DNA of 26,659 nt from Collodictyon triciliatum (taxonomy: Eukaryota; CRuMs): NCBI GenBank assembly GCA_043381765.1, contig JBHJMP010001013.1, forward strand, positions 1-26,659. Direction: 5' to 3'. The notes beneath the pieces are model-generated. The model was not told the origin of the DNA. It worked only from the letters and a program-made list of their open reading frames with translations, and did not search any database. Each line of letters opens with the position of its first letter. Position 1 is the stretch's first letter. The translations under genes were made by a program, and so were the position numbers. Below are positions 10,601-20,713 of the stretch, piece by piece.

Positions 10601-13600
10601 TCGACGTCAAATGAAATCGGCCAATGTGGACGCTACCCCTGTGCTTGTAAACAATTCAACCACAAATGACACTTTCCACGAGAATTTAAAGAATTTTGCT
10701 TCAGGGAAAAAAATTATATGGCTGAACTTGGGGGTTACATGCTCCAAACAAACATCAGTTTACTTGTTCAAGTGGTTGATACTAAGAATCAATATACACT
10801 CTAACGGAGCAGCAATTCATCTTGAAGACAACACGGTAATATTAAATTCATGATAAAAAAAATTCCGATTTCTTATTTCTACATAACTGTGAAGGATGGA
10901 TGTATGAAAATAAATATTGTAATCACCCTCATATGATAACTGTCAGACTGTCTACATCGAAGTTCCTGCAATGAGAGTAAGCAAGGCACATTCATGCGAT
11001 GATTTGCTTCAATTCATCGGAGAAGCTAACTGGGACGCTTCACTAGATGTCTCACTCGATAACTTAGACTTATGTGTGACTTACAAAACTCAAGAAAATG
11101 GAAGGGGACTTTATGGAGCTGACCGTGCAAGACTTGTTGACGTCGAACCCACACAGAACATGATACAATACGTATGCAAAACTCTGAATGGTAGTATGCC
11201 AAGAAATCAAGACTCAGCCATAGAGAGAGAGTTTGAAGAGTCCGTTTTCCGTCCCCACAAAAAGACAGAGCTTACGACTCAGCAGTGAGAATATCTTTTA
11301 CTCATCACAGTTTTCAAATTTTTCTTTATAATAGTTTGTTTCGAAATGTACTGCGAATCTGGTTTTAAATAGATGAATAACTTGTTCTTTGCTATTTTTA
11401 TTTCCAAATAGGTGTGAGGAGACACTCTCCTTTTACTGCCGCTCTGACAGAATGATGTGGATAAGTTTTGTGAAATTCTGCTTCACTCAGTTTCGCACAT
11501 TTGAAGAAAGTGAATTTTTACTGCCAGCAAAACTGAGAGAAATGTCGTCTTCATACCTTAAAAATAGGCGGCATGTTATCCAAATTATTGTGGACTGTGC
11601 GAATGCATTTACGACATCGAGCTTTGATATGGACAAGATGGAAATAACATCTACTTGGCAAGAATCGCTTCATCCTTCGCTCTTTTTCACACACAAGAAG
11701 GCTCCGTTCCCTCTTTACTACAACAATGACCCTCTTTTCAAAAAAATGGCCGAGAAAAAGCACCCTAGTGCCAGGGAGGGTGGAAAAATGCCGAAGCATT
11801 ACGATGATGTCTTATTTATGGTTACAAGAGATAATCCAAAGTTTCCAGATCTCCGCAAGCTGGATATGGGAGAAGACCCTGACAATAACATAGCATACGA
11901 AGTTATAAGTGAACTCTTTGGTGTTGAGAAAATAAAAGTTAGCGAAGCTGCCAAGGACGGATTCATCATCACTAAAGACAATCTCTTGAAGCTAATCAAC
12001 ATTTACTTCCGTATAAAGAGTCAACTCCCTCTCATCATCATGGTAATTACATCCAATAATACCTGTGAGTCATTGGTATGATAGCTTGGCACGATTATAA
12101 AGATACGTTTATGTTGATAACCTTTGATTAAATATATAGGGAGAGACCGGGTGTGGTAAAACTCGACTCATCGACTTCATGTGTGATATTATGGATGGAA
12201 ATGCTGTAAAACTTCAAGTGCACGGTAGATTAATTTTCAATCTGCAAACATGAATATAGGAGACTAATTCTTGATGATTCTTGCTGAAAATAATTACCTT
12301 TTAATACAGGAGGAATCAAGGAAAAAGATATCAGGGAGAAAATTGAAGAGGGAAAGAGTAAGGGGAAAATATGGCTCATTAAAATAAAAAAGGATTAAGT
12401 GGGTCAACTCTATTTCATACTTTAATTGCTGAGGAAAAATTATACATCAATAGGACTTGCTAATGAAAATCCTGATAAACTTACTGTTGTGTTTTTCGAT
12501 GAAATCAACATATCTAGTTGCGTCGATATGTTCAAAGGTAACTTTTTTTAATTTAAATTAACATATTAAGGCATTTATAACCTGCTTACTACTCATGTAT
12601 CATCAAAATCACGTGACTGGCTCAGTGGCGCAGAGAAAAAAGTAAAATATTAAATTATCATCTTAGAATGCCTTTGCGACCACACCTGTGATGGAGAACC
12701 TCTTCCTAAAAACTTGGCGGTCATTGGAGCATGTAACCCATACAGAAAGGGAATGAGTGATGATACTGAGAACAGTACACCTGGTCTCATTTTCAGATAT
12801 GCCAATGCACAGGAGAGTCTTTTTGATTACAATGATGCAGAGCTTTTAACATACATGGTTTATGTTATCCCGCCATCCATGGGCATGCAAATATGGGACT
12901 TTGGTTCTCTTGGATTGAAGGAGGAAATCGATTATATAAAGTCTATGATTTCAGAGATTAACAACAAGGTGCCAATTGTTCATTTAATTCATAAAATCAA
13001 TTATGTCTGATTTTTAAGTATCACCTTTTTCAATTTATTGAAAATTACTTGCTTTGCTTTTTTTTTTTTTTCATAGGATATCGAAATGAACACAAACAGT
13101 GGCATTGTATCAAAAAAGGGGATATTGACTGATGAGAAACATCGCCTTTTTTGTGAACTGATTGCGAGGTCTCAGTCATTCATGAGAAGGGAGCTTGGAG
13201 ACCCATCATGTGTTAGTTTGCGAGATGTCAAAAGGTGCATCCATCTGGAGAGATGGTTTTACAGCATGTCAAGCTTCAGGCTTGAGCATTATCGCGATAT
13301 ATTTTTAACCAATCCCAGGATTACAGAAGAAGCAAGGACTTCTGACCTGAACAAAGTGATTCAAGAGGACAGCCATTGTCTATTTTTCCATCAAGAAGAG
13401 CTTTCTCCCCGAGAAATATCAATGTGCTTGGCGCTGTGCCTCTGCTATTATTTTAGACTAAGGTTCCATACTTTGTTTATGAAAAATACGTGCATCATGA
13501 TTTTGAAAAGAGGAGCGATCAAATAGTATTAAGCTCTGGGAAGTAAAATAAAATATTACTTTTTTCGGTTTTGTTCAAAAATGGCTTCTTTTTTTTTTTT

Positions 13601-16600
13601 TTTAACTATTTTACTTAATTCTGAAATGTTTAAAAAAGCACTCGCCAGTCGAACTCCGAACTATTTCCAGGAGGAACACAGCGAGAACGATACTTGAATT
13701 ACGTCTTGTTTGACCAGAATTACCTGATTGGCAGGCAATTTAGAGTTAAATGTTTTGATGGGATAAAGAGTGTCTATTTCATGAAATATTCGAGATTTAA
13801 TGATGTATTGAATTATGAAAAAGAACTATTTATGAAGAATATGGAATTTGGAGATGAGATTATATCAAAGAACGAAGCCCTGACCGAAAACATTTTCGTG
13901 ATGGCGGTATCCATTTTCAATAAGCTCCCAGCCTTGGTAATAAGTCGTCTCTTAATAGACTTGCTATACCCCCAATTTTGATGTTGGGAATACTACATAT
14001 AATTTTGGTCACTATTCATCCAGGTTGTTAGCAAGCCAGGAACATCGAAATCATATGCTGTGAGCATCTTGAAAAAGACTTTCTCCTCTGGTCAGAGAAC
14101 TCCGTTCTTTTCTAGATTCCCTAAGCTCGAATTCAAATCGATGCAGTGCTCACCGTTGACTAAGCCCGCAGGTTTCTAATCGTCATTTTAGCTGAATAAT
14201 TGGAGAAATTCGATGAATATGCATTCATTAATAACTGCTCGATCTGCTTGTCCTAATTCAAATTGATAATATGTGCAGAAATCAAGGCGGCACACGATAA
14301 AGCCCTTGAAGAAGAGAAAAGGAGAAACGAGCAAGAAAGCGGCAAGCAACAGAATAGCGAAACCCAGCCGCAGAAAGAAAGTGTCTCAGGAGAACCTGAA
14401 GCAAAGAGAATCCTATCCATTCAATATGTTCTGCTCTTGGATGAGGTTGGTTTGGCGGAGCAGAGCCCACACCTGCCGCTGAAAGTGCTGCATCAACTAT
14501 TCGAACCTCCAAAACTCTCTGTCATTGGCATTTCAAACTGGAGGCTGGATGCATCAAAGTCAAACCGCATGGTATTAAATCAATATCATGTCATATTTTT
14601 GTTTGAGGAAGTTAACGATACATGCGTTATTGACGTATAATTTTTCGAATTCTAAATGAAAAGCTACTGCTGAACCGACAAGACCCCCTTCTCGAAGAGT
14701 TATGTAAAACTGCCAATGACATCATGGAGCCTCTATATAAAGAAGACCCGCAGTACAATAATCTGGGAGTTACCCGACCACAATGGTTGATGCCAAGAGA
14801 TCCAAGAATTAGATTCAGGGTAATAAATTCAATTACCCGGGTCTATGAGGATATCTATCAAAACCACCAACCGCTAGCAAGAGAATTTGGCCATTTGCGC
14901 ACTGGCAGAGAGAATAACAGAAAGGAGGATTACTATGGTCAGTAAATTTCATACAAGCTCAGGATATTGAAGAAAATTATTAAATTATTAACTTTCGATT
15001 AACTGTGAAAACAAACATAACCTCGTATTGCATAGGTATGCGTGACTTTTACGACCTTATCAAATGCGTCGGTAAGAGGCAAGATATTGAGCTATCCATC
15101 ACCCTAACCGAAGCAATGTCCCGGAGCTTGAATGGCTATACAAGACAAGCTTTGGTGGAAAAGAATAGAGTTTGTCGCTCAAGACTTGGGGTACCTCTTG
15201 TACCTCCAAAGTCTACTCTGGAGTTGATGTCTCTTAACTTATCCGACCCTGAATCCCGCCACTTGATGATAATAACAGAAAATAATTTTGCCCTTCAATT
15301 CATGCTTGACAATCAAATCATCGCGTATGAAGAGACGATGATATTTTACTGTGCTGATTACTCGGATAGCCGAGACGAGCGCAACACCGCAAAACTGTTG
15401 AACAGCATTCGGTATTGCATGGAAAACGGCAACCTTATAGTAATGGTCGGCCAAAATCACGTTTACGAGCTCCTCTACGATTTATTGAATCGGGTATGTG
15501 CACGTTTTATTCTAGTTTTACGAATCTAAGCTTAATTTAGAGAATAATGACTTTCATGTGCTGCTCTTTATCACTTTTTATCATTTCTTTACTCGATTAT
15601 AGGCTGTTTTTTTGGGTCATGTTTAACTCATATCACACATTTTATCATTTTTTTTTTTTTTTGCACCAGCACTACACCAAAATTGGAGAAAGGACCCTCT
15701 GTCACGTTCCTTTGGGGCTCTATGCGGATGACATGTATGTAGTTCATCCGGAGTTTAAATGTATCGTCGTTGCTACATCGGAAGAGGCCTACAGCCACCC
15801 ACCCCGAGGACTGCCTGCGCCATTTTTAAATCGCTTTGAAAAGCAATATCTTACTGTTGATGAAGTTTTGGAAGATGCCACTGACAAGACTACCCTGGAA
15901 AGGACAAAAGTTTGCTTTTGTTTATACATGATAGAACACATTTTGCTTGAGTTTTCTTTAAGTAGATATTTTATCATAATTCTTGCGTACTGAACACATT
16001 TTACGTCTCTGTCTTGGTATTTGCTTTATTGAAAACCAACAGGAATTGCTGAGCAAACTTCTTGAAAAGCCAGGAACCAACTTATCTGAGCAAGAGTTGT
16101 TCTCAACCGCTTTTGCTGCCTATCACGATTCCCTCATTTCCTCTGCGGTATTGAAGGCGAAATCAACAATTACGTCAAATGCCGTCGATGACTTGGTTGC
16201 AGAGACGTTCCGCCAGCTGCTTTGGACTTCGAAGCCTGAGTGGATAATGTCTCTAGTAGATGCTGAGGTGCCGATTGATTAGAGGATTGACATTCACTTA
16301 TTCATATTCCTCTACTTATTGATAAAGTGACTAAGTTTAAGGATATTTCTGATGATTTTTTTTTGGGAAAATCTTTATTATATCACTTCATGTTAATGAG
16401 AATAGCGTTAATATGGTGGTGATAACTAACGATAATTATTGTCGATAGGATGTGTGCGGAGTGAACCTTCAGAATGAGTACCTGAGCGAGCAGAATCATG
16501 TCAATCTCTCTGAATTTGTCGCCCATGCAAACAGATACGGGTGGAGTGACTCTAAAATCTCCGGATTCCCTGTGGGTCTTCATTTGTCTGTGTGGACTCA

Positions 16601-17591
16601 CGCCCGCTTCATCAGAAGTGACAGAGTTGAGGAAAAGTTGAAGGCTCATCTCGATGTAGAAGAGGTCCTCTACTTGAATCTTTACCAAATTACATCAGAG
16701 AGAGAACTGGAGAACCATCTGATTCGCTTTTTTGAAGAGGAGAGCGAAGGCTATTTAATTGTCTCCTTCACGGATGGTCTGTGCGGTGTGGATCGCCTGA
16801 ACCACTTTACGTTCCTGTACACCCGCATGCAGTTTGAATTTCGCTCCCACCGCTTCCCAAAGCATGTGATTCTCATCCACCATCTGTTGAGAGAAAAGAC
16901 CGGCATGATTCGCAACCAAGAAGAAGCGTTCCGCAATTTGCATCGCCAGTCAACGGACCATGTCAAACCCCTCTTTGACAGACTCTGGCGCATCGTGTAC
17001 CTGGACAATATTTTCGAGGACGAGAGAAACTTCCCTGCAAATGCAGTCGACCTTCTCCAACCAGACTTTTTTGCAACTCATCGACCTGACCCAGTGTTTC
17101 AGAAGGATCTTGTCCTCCGCGCTTTGAGCAAGCATGAGAACATATTTTCTCGACTTCATGATATCATTAAAGTGGGCGACTTGACAGCGCTGGCAAAAGA
17201 TGAAAGAGAATTTGCTCAAGACATGCTGAAACGCCTGTTCCAGAGAATATACGAGGGAATGGAAAGAAGAGGAGCGTTTGCCGCCCCGGCAACTTTCTGG
17301 TCGGAGGCACTTATCACAAGACAAGAATCGCAATCGGGCCCCGTCTCCGTCATGCGCTATGTCGACAAGTACATCACCCTCACCAAAGCCTTCGAAGAGT
17401 CATGCGCCGACTGGGTTGCAGACGAGTTGTGCTTGTTTTTGGAGTCAGCAGGGGCTGGACTGGGTTATTTTGAGCATCTTGGCATTCGTTCTGGCGGCAA
17501 CTCCCGGTATGTGTCGAAATCTCCAGAGGATGACAAAGAGCTTCTCAAAACCATCATCTATTACATCCCGCAGGAGAAACCAAGCGCTTAA
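3919..17591 (+). CDS. RNF213/mysterin-like giant AAA+ protein without visible RING or RZ finger
   Basis: Reconstructed as about 21 exons: 3919-4648, 4774-6660, 6779-7545, 7635-9143, 9268-9558, 9693-10835, 10947-11284, 11412-12042, 12140-12224, 12310-12357, 12454-12537, 12667-12968, 13077-~13462, ~13671-13936, 14024-14171, 14279-14571, 14664-14937, 15036-15493, 15670-15909, 16043-16267, 16449-17591; about 3,750 residues. All junctions are GT-AG and phase-compatible except 13462/13671. SAM-like segments lie at residues 1-240, a Ser/Pro/Thr-rich linker to about 370, and a possible CBM20-like beta domain near 540-620. The first AAA module has GETGCGKT (near 2433) and VVFFDEIN (near 2490), followed by ACNPYR. 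The second has VSKPGTSKS, LLLDEVGLAEQSP and a SNW sensor, then GMRDFYDLIK and PAPFLNRFEK. Vertebrate RNF213 is a cytosolic AAA-E3 ligase of about 5,200 residues linked to lipid droplets and antimicrobial ubiquitylation. This copy ends after the AAA core at TAA 17589-17591, so ligase activity is doubtful. ATG 3919 has an in-frame TAG six bases upstream; a further 5' exon is possible. Confidence 0.88.
12140..12968 (+). other. First active-type AAA+ module (Walker A and B)
   Basis: Exon 9 begins with the P-loop GETGCGKT, directly after LPLIIM at the end of exon 8. Exons 10-11 bring VHGGIKEKDI and the Walker B VVFFDEINISS. Exon 12 gives CDHTCDGEPLPKNLAVIGAC, the conserved region containing the sensor, then NPYR. 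Four small exons of 48-302 nt cover the module. The order and wording match the corresponding module of animal RNF213. All catalytic residues (GK-T, DE) are present, so ATP hydrolysis is plausible. Confidence 0.9.
14024..14571 (+). other. Second AAA+ module with altered P-loop and charged insert
   Basis: Exon 15 has VVSKPGTSKSYAVSILKK, matching the family's VVGKPGSSKS P-loop but with Ser for the first Gly. It is followed by QCSPLTKPA. Exon 16 starts with about 45 Lys/Glu/Gln-rich residues (EIKAAHDKALEEEKRRNEQE and onward), then Walker B LLLDEVGLAEQSPHLPLKVL and sensor region SNWRLD. The Lys and Ser of the P-loop and the Asp-Glu pair are kept. Confidence 0.85.
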
Positions 17592-17664
17592 AATCAACGA
17601 GCGCATGAGAGTCTGTTTGGGTCGTTCATTCGATACTCAGCTCCGAAGGCCCATCTAAAGGGCA

Positions 17665-17670
17665 AATAAA
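17665..17670 (+). terminator. AATAAA polyadenylation signal of the giant gene
   Basis: A canonical AATAAA lies 74 nt after the TAA stop at 17591, in a short A-rich 3' UTR and before the retroelement block starting near 17700. This is consistent with 17591 being the true gene end, although AATAAA also occurs by chance in AT-rich DNA. Confidence 0.55.
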
Positions 17671-17701
17671 ACAGCAAAGAAAAGGAAATACAAATTCGTT
17701 A

Positions 17702-17760
17702 TGTTAAAGCTTTTTTTTTCCTTTATTCGATTCAAAGTGTTATTGTGTTAAAGCTTTTTT
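17702..17760 (-). mobile_element. Ultra-short retroposon fragment with 15-bp target duplication
   Basis: TGTTAAAGCTTTTTT occurs at 17702-17716 and again at 17746-17760. Between the copies are 29 nt which, read on the minus strand, are CAATAACACTTTGAATCGAA, then TAAAGGAAA. This is the dispersed core TTTGAATCGAATAAAGG with an A-tail. A perfect flanking duplication plus the A-tail is the signature of target-primed reverse transcription, here with almost the whole element missing at its 5' end. Confidence 0.8.
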
Positions 17761-17815
17761 CTTTTTCTTTTTCTTTTTCTTTTTCTTTTTCTTTTTCTTT
17801 TTCTTTTTCTTTTTC

Positions 17816-17847
<32 letters not shown>

Positions 17848-17905
17848 TTTCTTTTTCTTTTTCTTTTTCTTTTTCTTTTTCTTTTTCTTTTTCTTTTTCT
17901 TTTTT
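17761..17905. repeat. (CTTTTT)24 hexamer array at a LINE A-tail
   Basis: C recurs every six bases from 17761 to 17899, with one missing C at 17821. The array ends in T6 directly before CGATTCAAAG at 17906, the reverse complement of a LINE 3' end. On the minus strand it is an (AAAAAG)n extension of that element's A-tail. Confidence 0.92.
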
Positions 17906-18902
17906 CGATTCAAAGTGTAGCGAAGTTATGCCATACAGAGGGGCGGATGGAGCGCATGGGAGAGAGCAAACGCGAGTAGGGGAAGACACTACCGTGGAGA
18001 GGGTAGCACTGGAAAGAAATCAGTGATAACAAGTTGGTCAGGTGGGCGTCCCAACTGCTTGATTGGTTACGTGGGTAGCAGGGGTTGGATATGCTGTGGG
18101 AGATATCTTACGACACATTCCCACATCTCTCTTCGCTTGCGGTCAGAGTAGCGAGGAATGCGGGCGTGTTTCAGCAGGCTGTTCAGGAAGCTGTATTGCA
18201 CGAGGCTTTCCAGCCTGGCTACATTGATTTCTCGTTTGGGTGAATCATTAATGCGAGAGAATGCACACACACTCCATAAGGCCCACAGCATATGTCCCCT
18301 TGTGACTGTCCAGAGTATTCTAGAGTCGTGGGTCATTTGATATTGTGCACCAAACAGGATGTCGTCATGCGCTGAGACGGTTGGGAGCATAATCAAGCTC
18401 AGAGAGCATCTTGTGGGTAGATTCTGTCACTTTTTGAGCAAGAGAGCACTTCACAATGCGTGTTCGGTAGAGTCGTCTCCACTATGACACATGGTGCAGT
18501 CTGGAGAGGTCGTTGCTGCATGGACTACACGCGCACCTATCCACTGTCCTGCATATATGTGTTGATTATCGTCACAGAGCCACATTCATGTACTTTCCAT
18601 GTTTGATTATTGGTTTTTTCCTTTATTCGATTCAAAGGTGTTTGATTATTGGTTAGGTGGTCAGGGCTCAGCCGTTTCTTGGAGACAGACGATGTCTGCG
18701 TGAGTGAAAAGAGCAGCGTTTACAGCCTCTTTTACTCTTTGGGTTCGTTAATCCCCTAAAGCTCCATATCAGAAGGTTAAACCCCATGGGTAATCTATTG
18801 GCTTTTGGAAGCATGAACCTCGGTGATTGACCCTCTCTGCTAGAACTGAGTTGCTTAGAGCAGGATGGTTTACTCGAGCTGTCCTTTATTTTTCGGTACA
18901 AT
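17906..18902 (-). mobile_element. Internally deleted, frameshifted LINE (non-LTR retrotransposon)
   Basis: On the minus strand, the 5' part (18902 to 18660) encodes FNLLIWSFRGLTNPKSK, then after a one-base frameshift ALFTHADIVCLQETAEP and a stop. This is the start of an AP-type LINE endonuclease (N.L.WN.RGL ... I.CLQET). After about 50 nt the 3' part (from about 18590) reads MWLCDDNQHIYAGQWIGARV and CTMCHSGDDSTEHAL, the CCH zinc-binding segment that follows reverse transcriptase, then a stop. From 18396 to 18067 a tail includes RGHMLWALWSVCAF. The 3' end is ACACTTTGAATCGAAAAAAG, continuing into the hexamer array. Most of the endonuclease and the whole polymerase core are missing, so it cannot move on its own. 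The LINE origin is firm; a single deleted copy versus two adjoining fragments is open. Confidence 0.82.
18600..18654 (-). mobile_element. Ultra-short retroposon fragment with 16-bp target duplication, nested in the LINE
   Basis: TGTTTGATTATTGGTT is repeated exactly at 18600-18615 and 18639-18654. The 23 intervening bases are, on the minus strand, CCTTTGAATCGAATAAAGG followed by AAAA. It lies inside the older LINE remnant, close to the point where its endonuclease and RT-tail parts meet, so it is younger than that copy. Confidence 0.88.
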
Positions 18903-18954
18903 TATTACTCGTAATTCCAAGAGCATTTAATTCGTAGTGGATAGCTCCACATTA

Positions 18955-19191
18955 TTATTTTTTGTATGGGTAAGCCTTATCTGCTATTTCCTCATTTATT
19001 AGGGAGAATCGATAGGATGTAGGCTCTTTGAGGACGCGTATCTCCACACGACAGTGTCTATCATGAACAAAGACGGGAGAGGGTATTTTCCCATTTTCTC
19101 CTTCTTTGTCAAATGCACCGAGTGTATCGCTCGTGCATAAGTATCCTTGTTGAACCCTACAATACCAAGAGTCTACTCTATCCACAAACAA
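18955..19191 (-). other. Unrecognised open frame upstream of the LINE endonuclease
   Basis: An open frame reads RVIHEVDELFVDRVDSWYCR, then VQQGYLCTSDTLGAFDKEGE and ends AYPYKK-stop. The composition is protein-like rather than random. No family was recognised. It lies just 5' of the endonuclease fragment on the same strand, so it could be a leftover of that element's first open frame, or a stray exon. Confidence 0.3.
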
Positions 19192-19521
19192 TTCATCTAC
19201 TTCGTGTATGACCCTAATTCTTGAATTATGATGGGGAAAAAAAAAGAAATGTGTAATGCATTCAGCTACATTTGATTACTCTATATTCACCAACTATTCA
19301 GCGCTACTATGCAGGTTATGATATAAAAAAAAAAAACGCTAAAATACTGATTTACGGAAACTCAAAAAACTCAAATCACCAAAGAATAATAGGTAAATGA
19401 TTTATGGTTTATTGATGAGTAGGCATTTGGATCGCTAAGACTTCTGGTTGTTGCTTTAAGTCTATGTGTCCAATGATTCTTTTTTCATTTTCATTTGTGT
19501 TGGTGGGTGACGCTCAACGTA
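19192..19521. other. Non-coding spacer
   Basis: AT-rich sequence between the LINE debris and the 3' end of the Sel1 gene, with a few A or T runs. No coding, RNA or repeat signal was seen. Confidence 0.6.
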
Positions 19522-19522
19522 A

Positions 19523-19528
19523 TTTATT
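19523..19528 (-). terminator. AATAAA just after the Sel1 gene stop
   Basis: On the minus strand AATAAA lies four bases after the TGA stop (19534-19532) of the distal Sel1 open frame. It could be a polyadenylation signal, but its distance from any cleavage site is unknown. Confidence 0.35.
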
Positions 19529-19531
19529 GTC

Positions 19532-20713
19532 TCAATTATTTTCCTCCTTCACCAAACTTTGTGCTGGGTAGGGATACTCTTTATCACGAAACTCTTCCAT
19601 GATTAGTAGAGCCTGTGGATATTTTGGAACTTCATCGATAACATCGCCCCAGGAACCATATCTCAATATTTCAGTCTTGCTGCACGCCATTCCTTTTAAT
19701 TCCTGGAAGGCCCTCGCAGAGCCTTTTTGAATAAGTCTCTTGAGTCCTTGAAAGTTTTCTCCTATTCTGTAATATTTTGCCGCTTCGTTCCAGTCTTCAG
19801 CTACACCCCATCCGTTCTCATAGCACTCACCAATAATTGTATGAGAACTCTGGTGTTTCGGAACTTCATCAATAACATCGCCCCAGGAACCATGCCTCAA
19901 TATTTCAATCTTCCTGCACGCCATTTCTTGCAATTCCTGGAAGGCCCTCGTAGAACCTTTTTGAATAAGTCTCTTGAGTCCTTGAAAGTTTTCTCCTCTT
20001 CTGTAATATTTTGCCGCTTCGTTCCAGTCTTCAGCTACACCCCATCCGTTCTCATAGCACTCACCAACAATTGTGTGCGCGCTCTGGTGCTTGTATAAGT
20101 GTTCTACATAACTTCCATCGTTATCATACCCACAAACTTTCAATTCAGATAGCTCAATCAGCATATCAAAAGCGTTCAAAGATCCTATTTGTGCCAGTTT
20201 TTGCAAGTCAATTAAGCTTTCTGCTTTTTTGTACCAACAAGCCGATTCATAAAGGTCTTTTCGGACACCCCACCCGTTTTGAAGGCATTCAGCTACCAGT
20301 TTCCAAGTGAACCGCACTGTGCTAGAGACAGAGTTAATATTGTCACTATTCAATTCTCCATCCATACTTTTACCTATGCTTTCTAAAATTGTAAAGGCTT
20401 TTCTGCTTCCCCTTTTTGCAGATAACAACAATTCCGTTGCTGATACAAAATCCTCGTTATAGGAAAGCACTCTCCATTTGTAATATTCATCCATGTCAAT
20501 CGGTGTTCCCCAACCATTTAAATAGCATTCCGATAGCAATTTGACTGTATGGGGAAATTTTGGTTCGATCCCAACTTTATGACCACCCTCTCCGTATGAG
20601 GGTAGTATTTGGCTAGCGAGTCCTTCCAGAGTATGCAATGCAGAGCTGTCCCCTTTTTGGGCCTTCGTCTTGATGGAATTCATATATTCTTCTTTGTCTC
20701 CAAGACCCGACAT
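19532..20713 (-). pseudogene. Severed 3' part of the Sel1-repeat gene (last repeats)
   Basis: Open from 20761 to the TGA at 19534-19532, in a frame different from the upstream part. It holds Sel1 repeats 12-15 (e.g. SECYLNGWGTPIDMDEYY and GECYENGWGVAEDWNEAAKY) and the end of repeat 11. The final two repeats are near-identical because of a 234-bp tandem duplication. About 394 residues are still free of stops although the 38-bp insertion at 20714-20769 puts them out of frame with the rest of the protein. This points to a recent break. It could only be translated by internal initiation or on an allele lacking the insertion. Confidence 0.75.
19629..20088 (-). repeat. 234-bp tandem duplication of a Sel1 repeat unit
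   Basis: 19629-19862 and 19863 onward share long identical stretches, for example the CATCGCCCCAGGAACCAT and TTCGTTCCAGTCTTCAGCTA regions, exactly 234 bp apart. This equals 78 codons, one full repeat unit, so the frame is kept. Similarity fades after about 20088. Confidence 0.9.

Noticed and set aside
17400-18067. A RING or RZ finger exon downstream of the AAA core
   Set aside because: No spaced Cys/His pattern on the plus strand here; the sequence is 3' UTR, retroposon ends and repeat.
18158-18340. Plus-strand open frame over the LINE tail
   Set aside because: The minus strand of the same bases carries recognisable LINE tail sequence.
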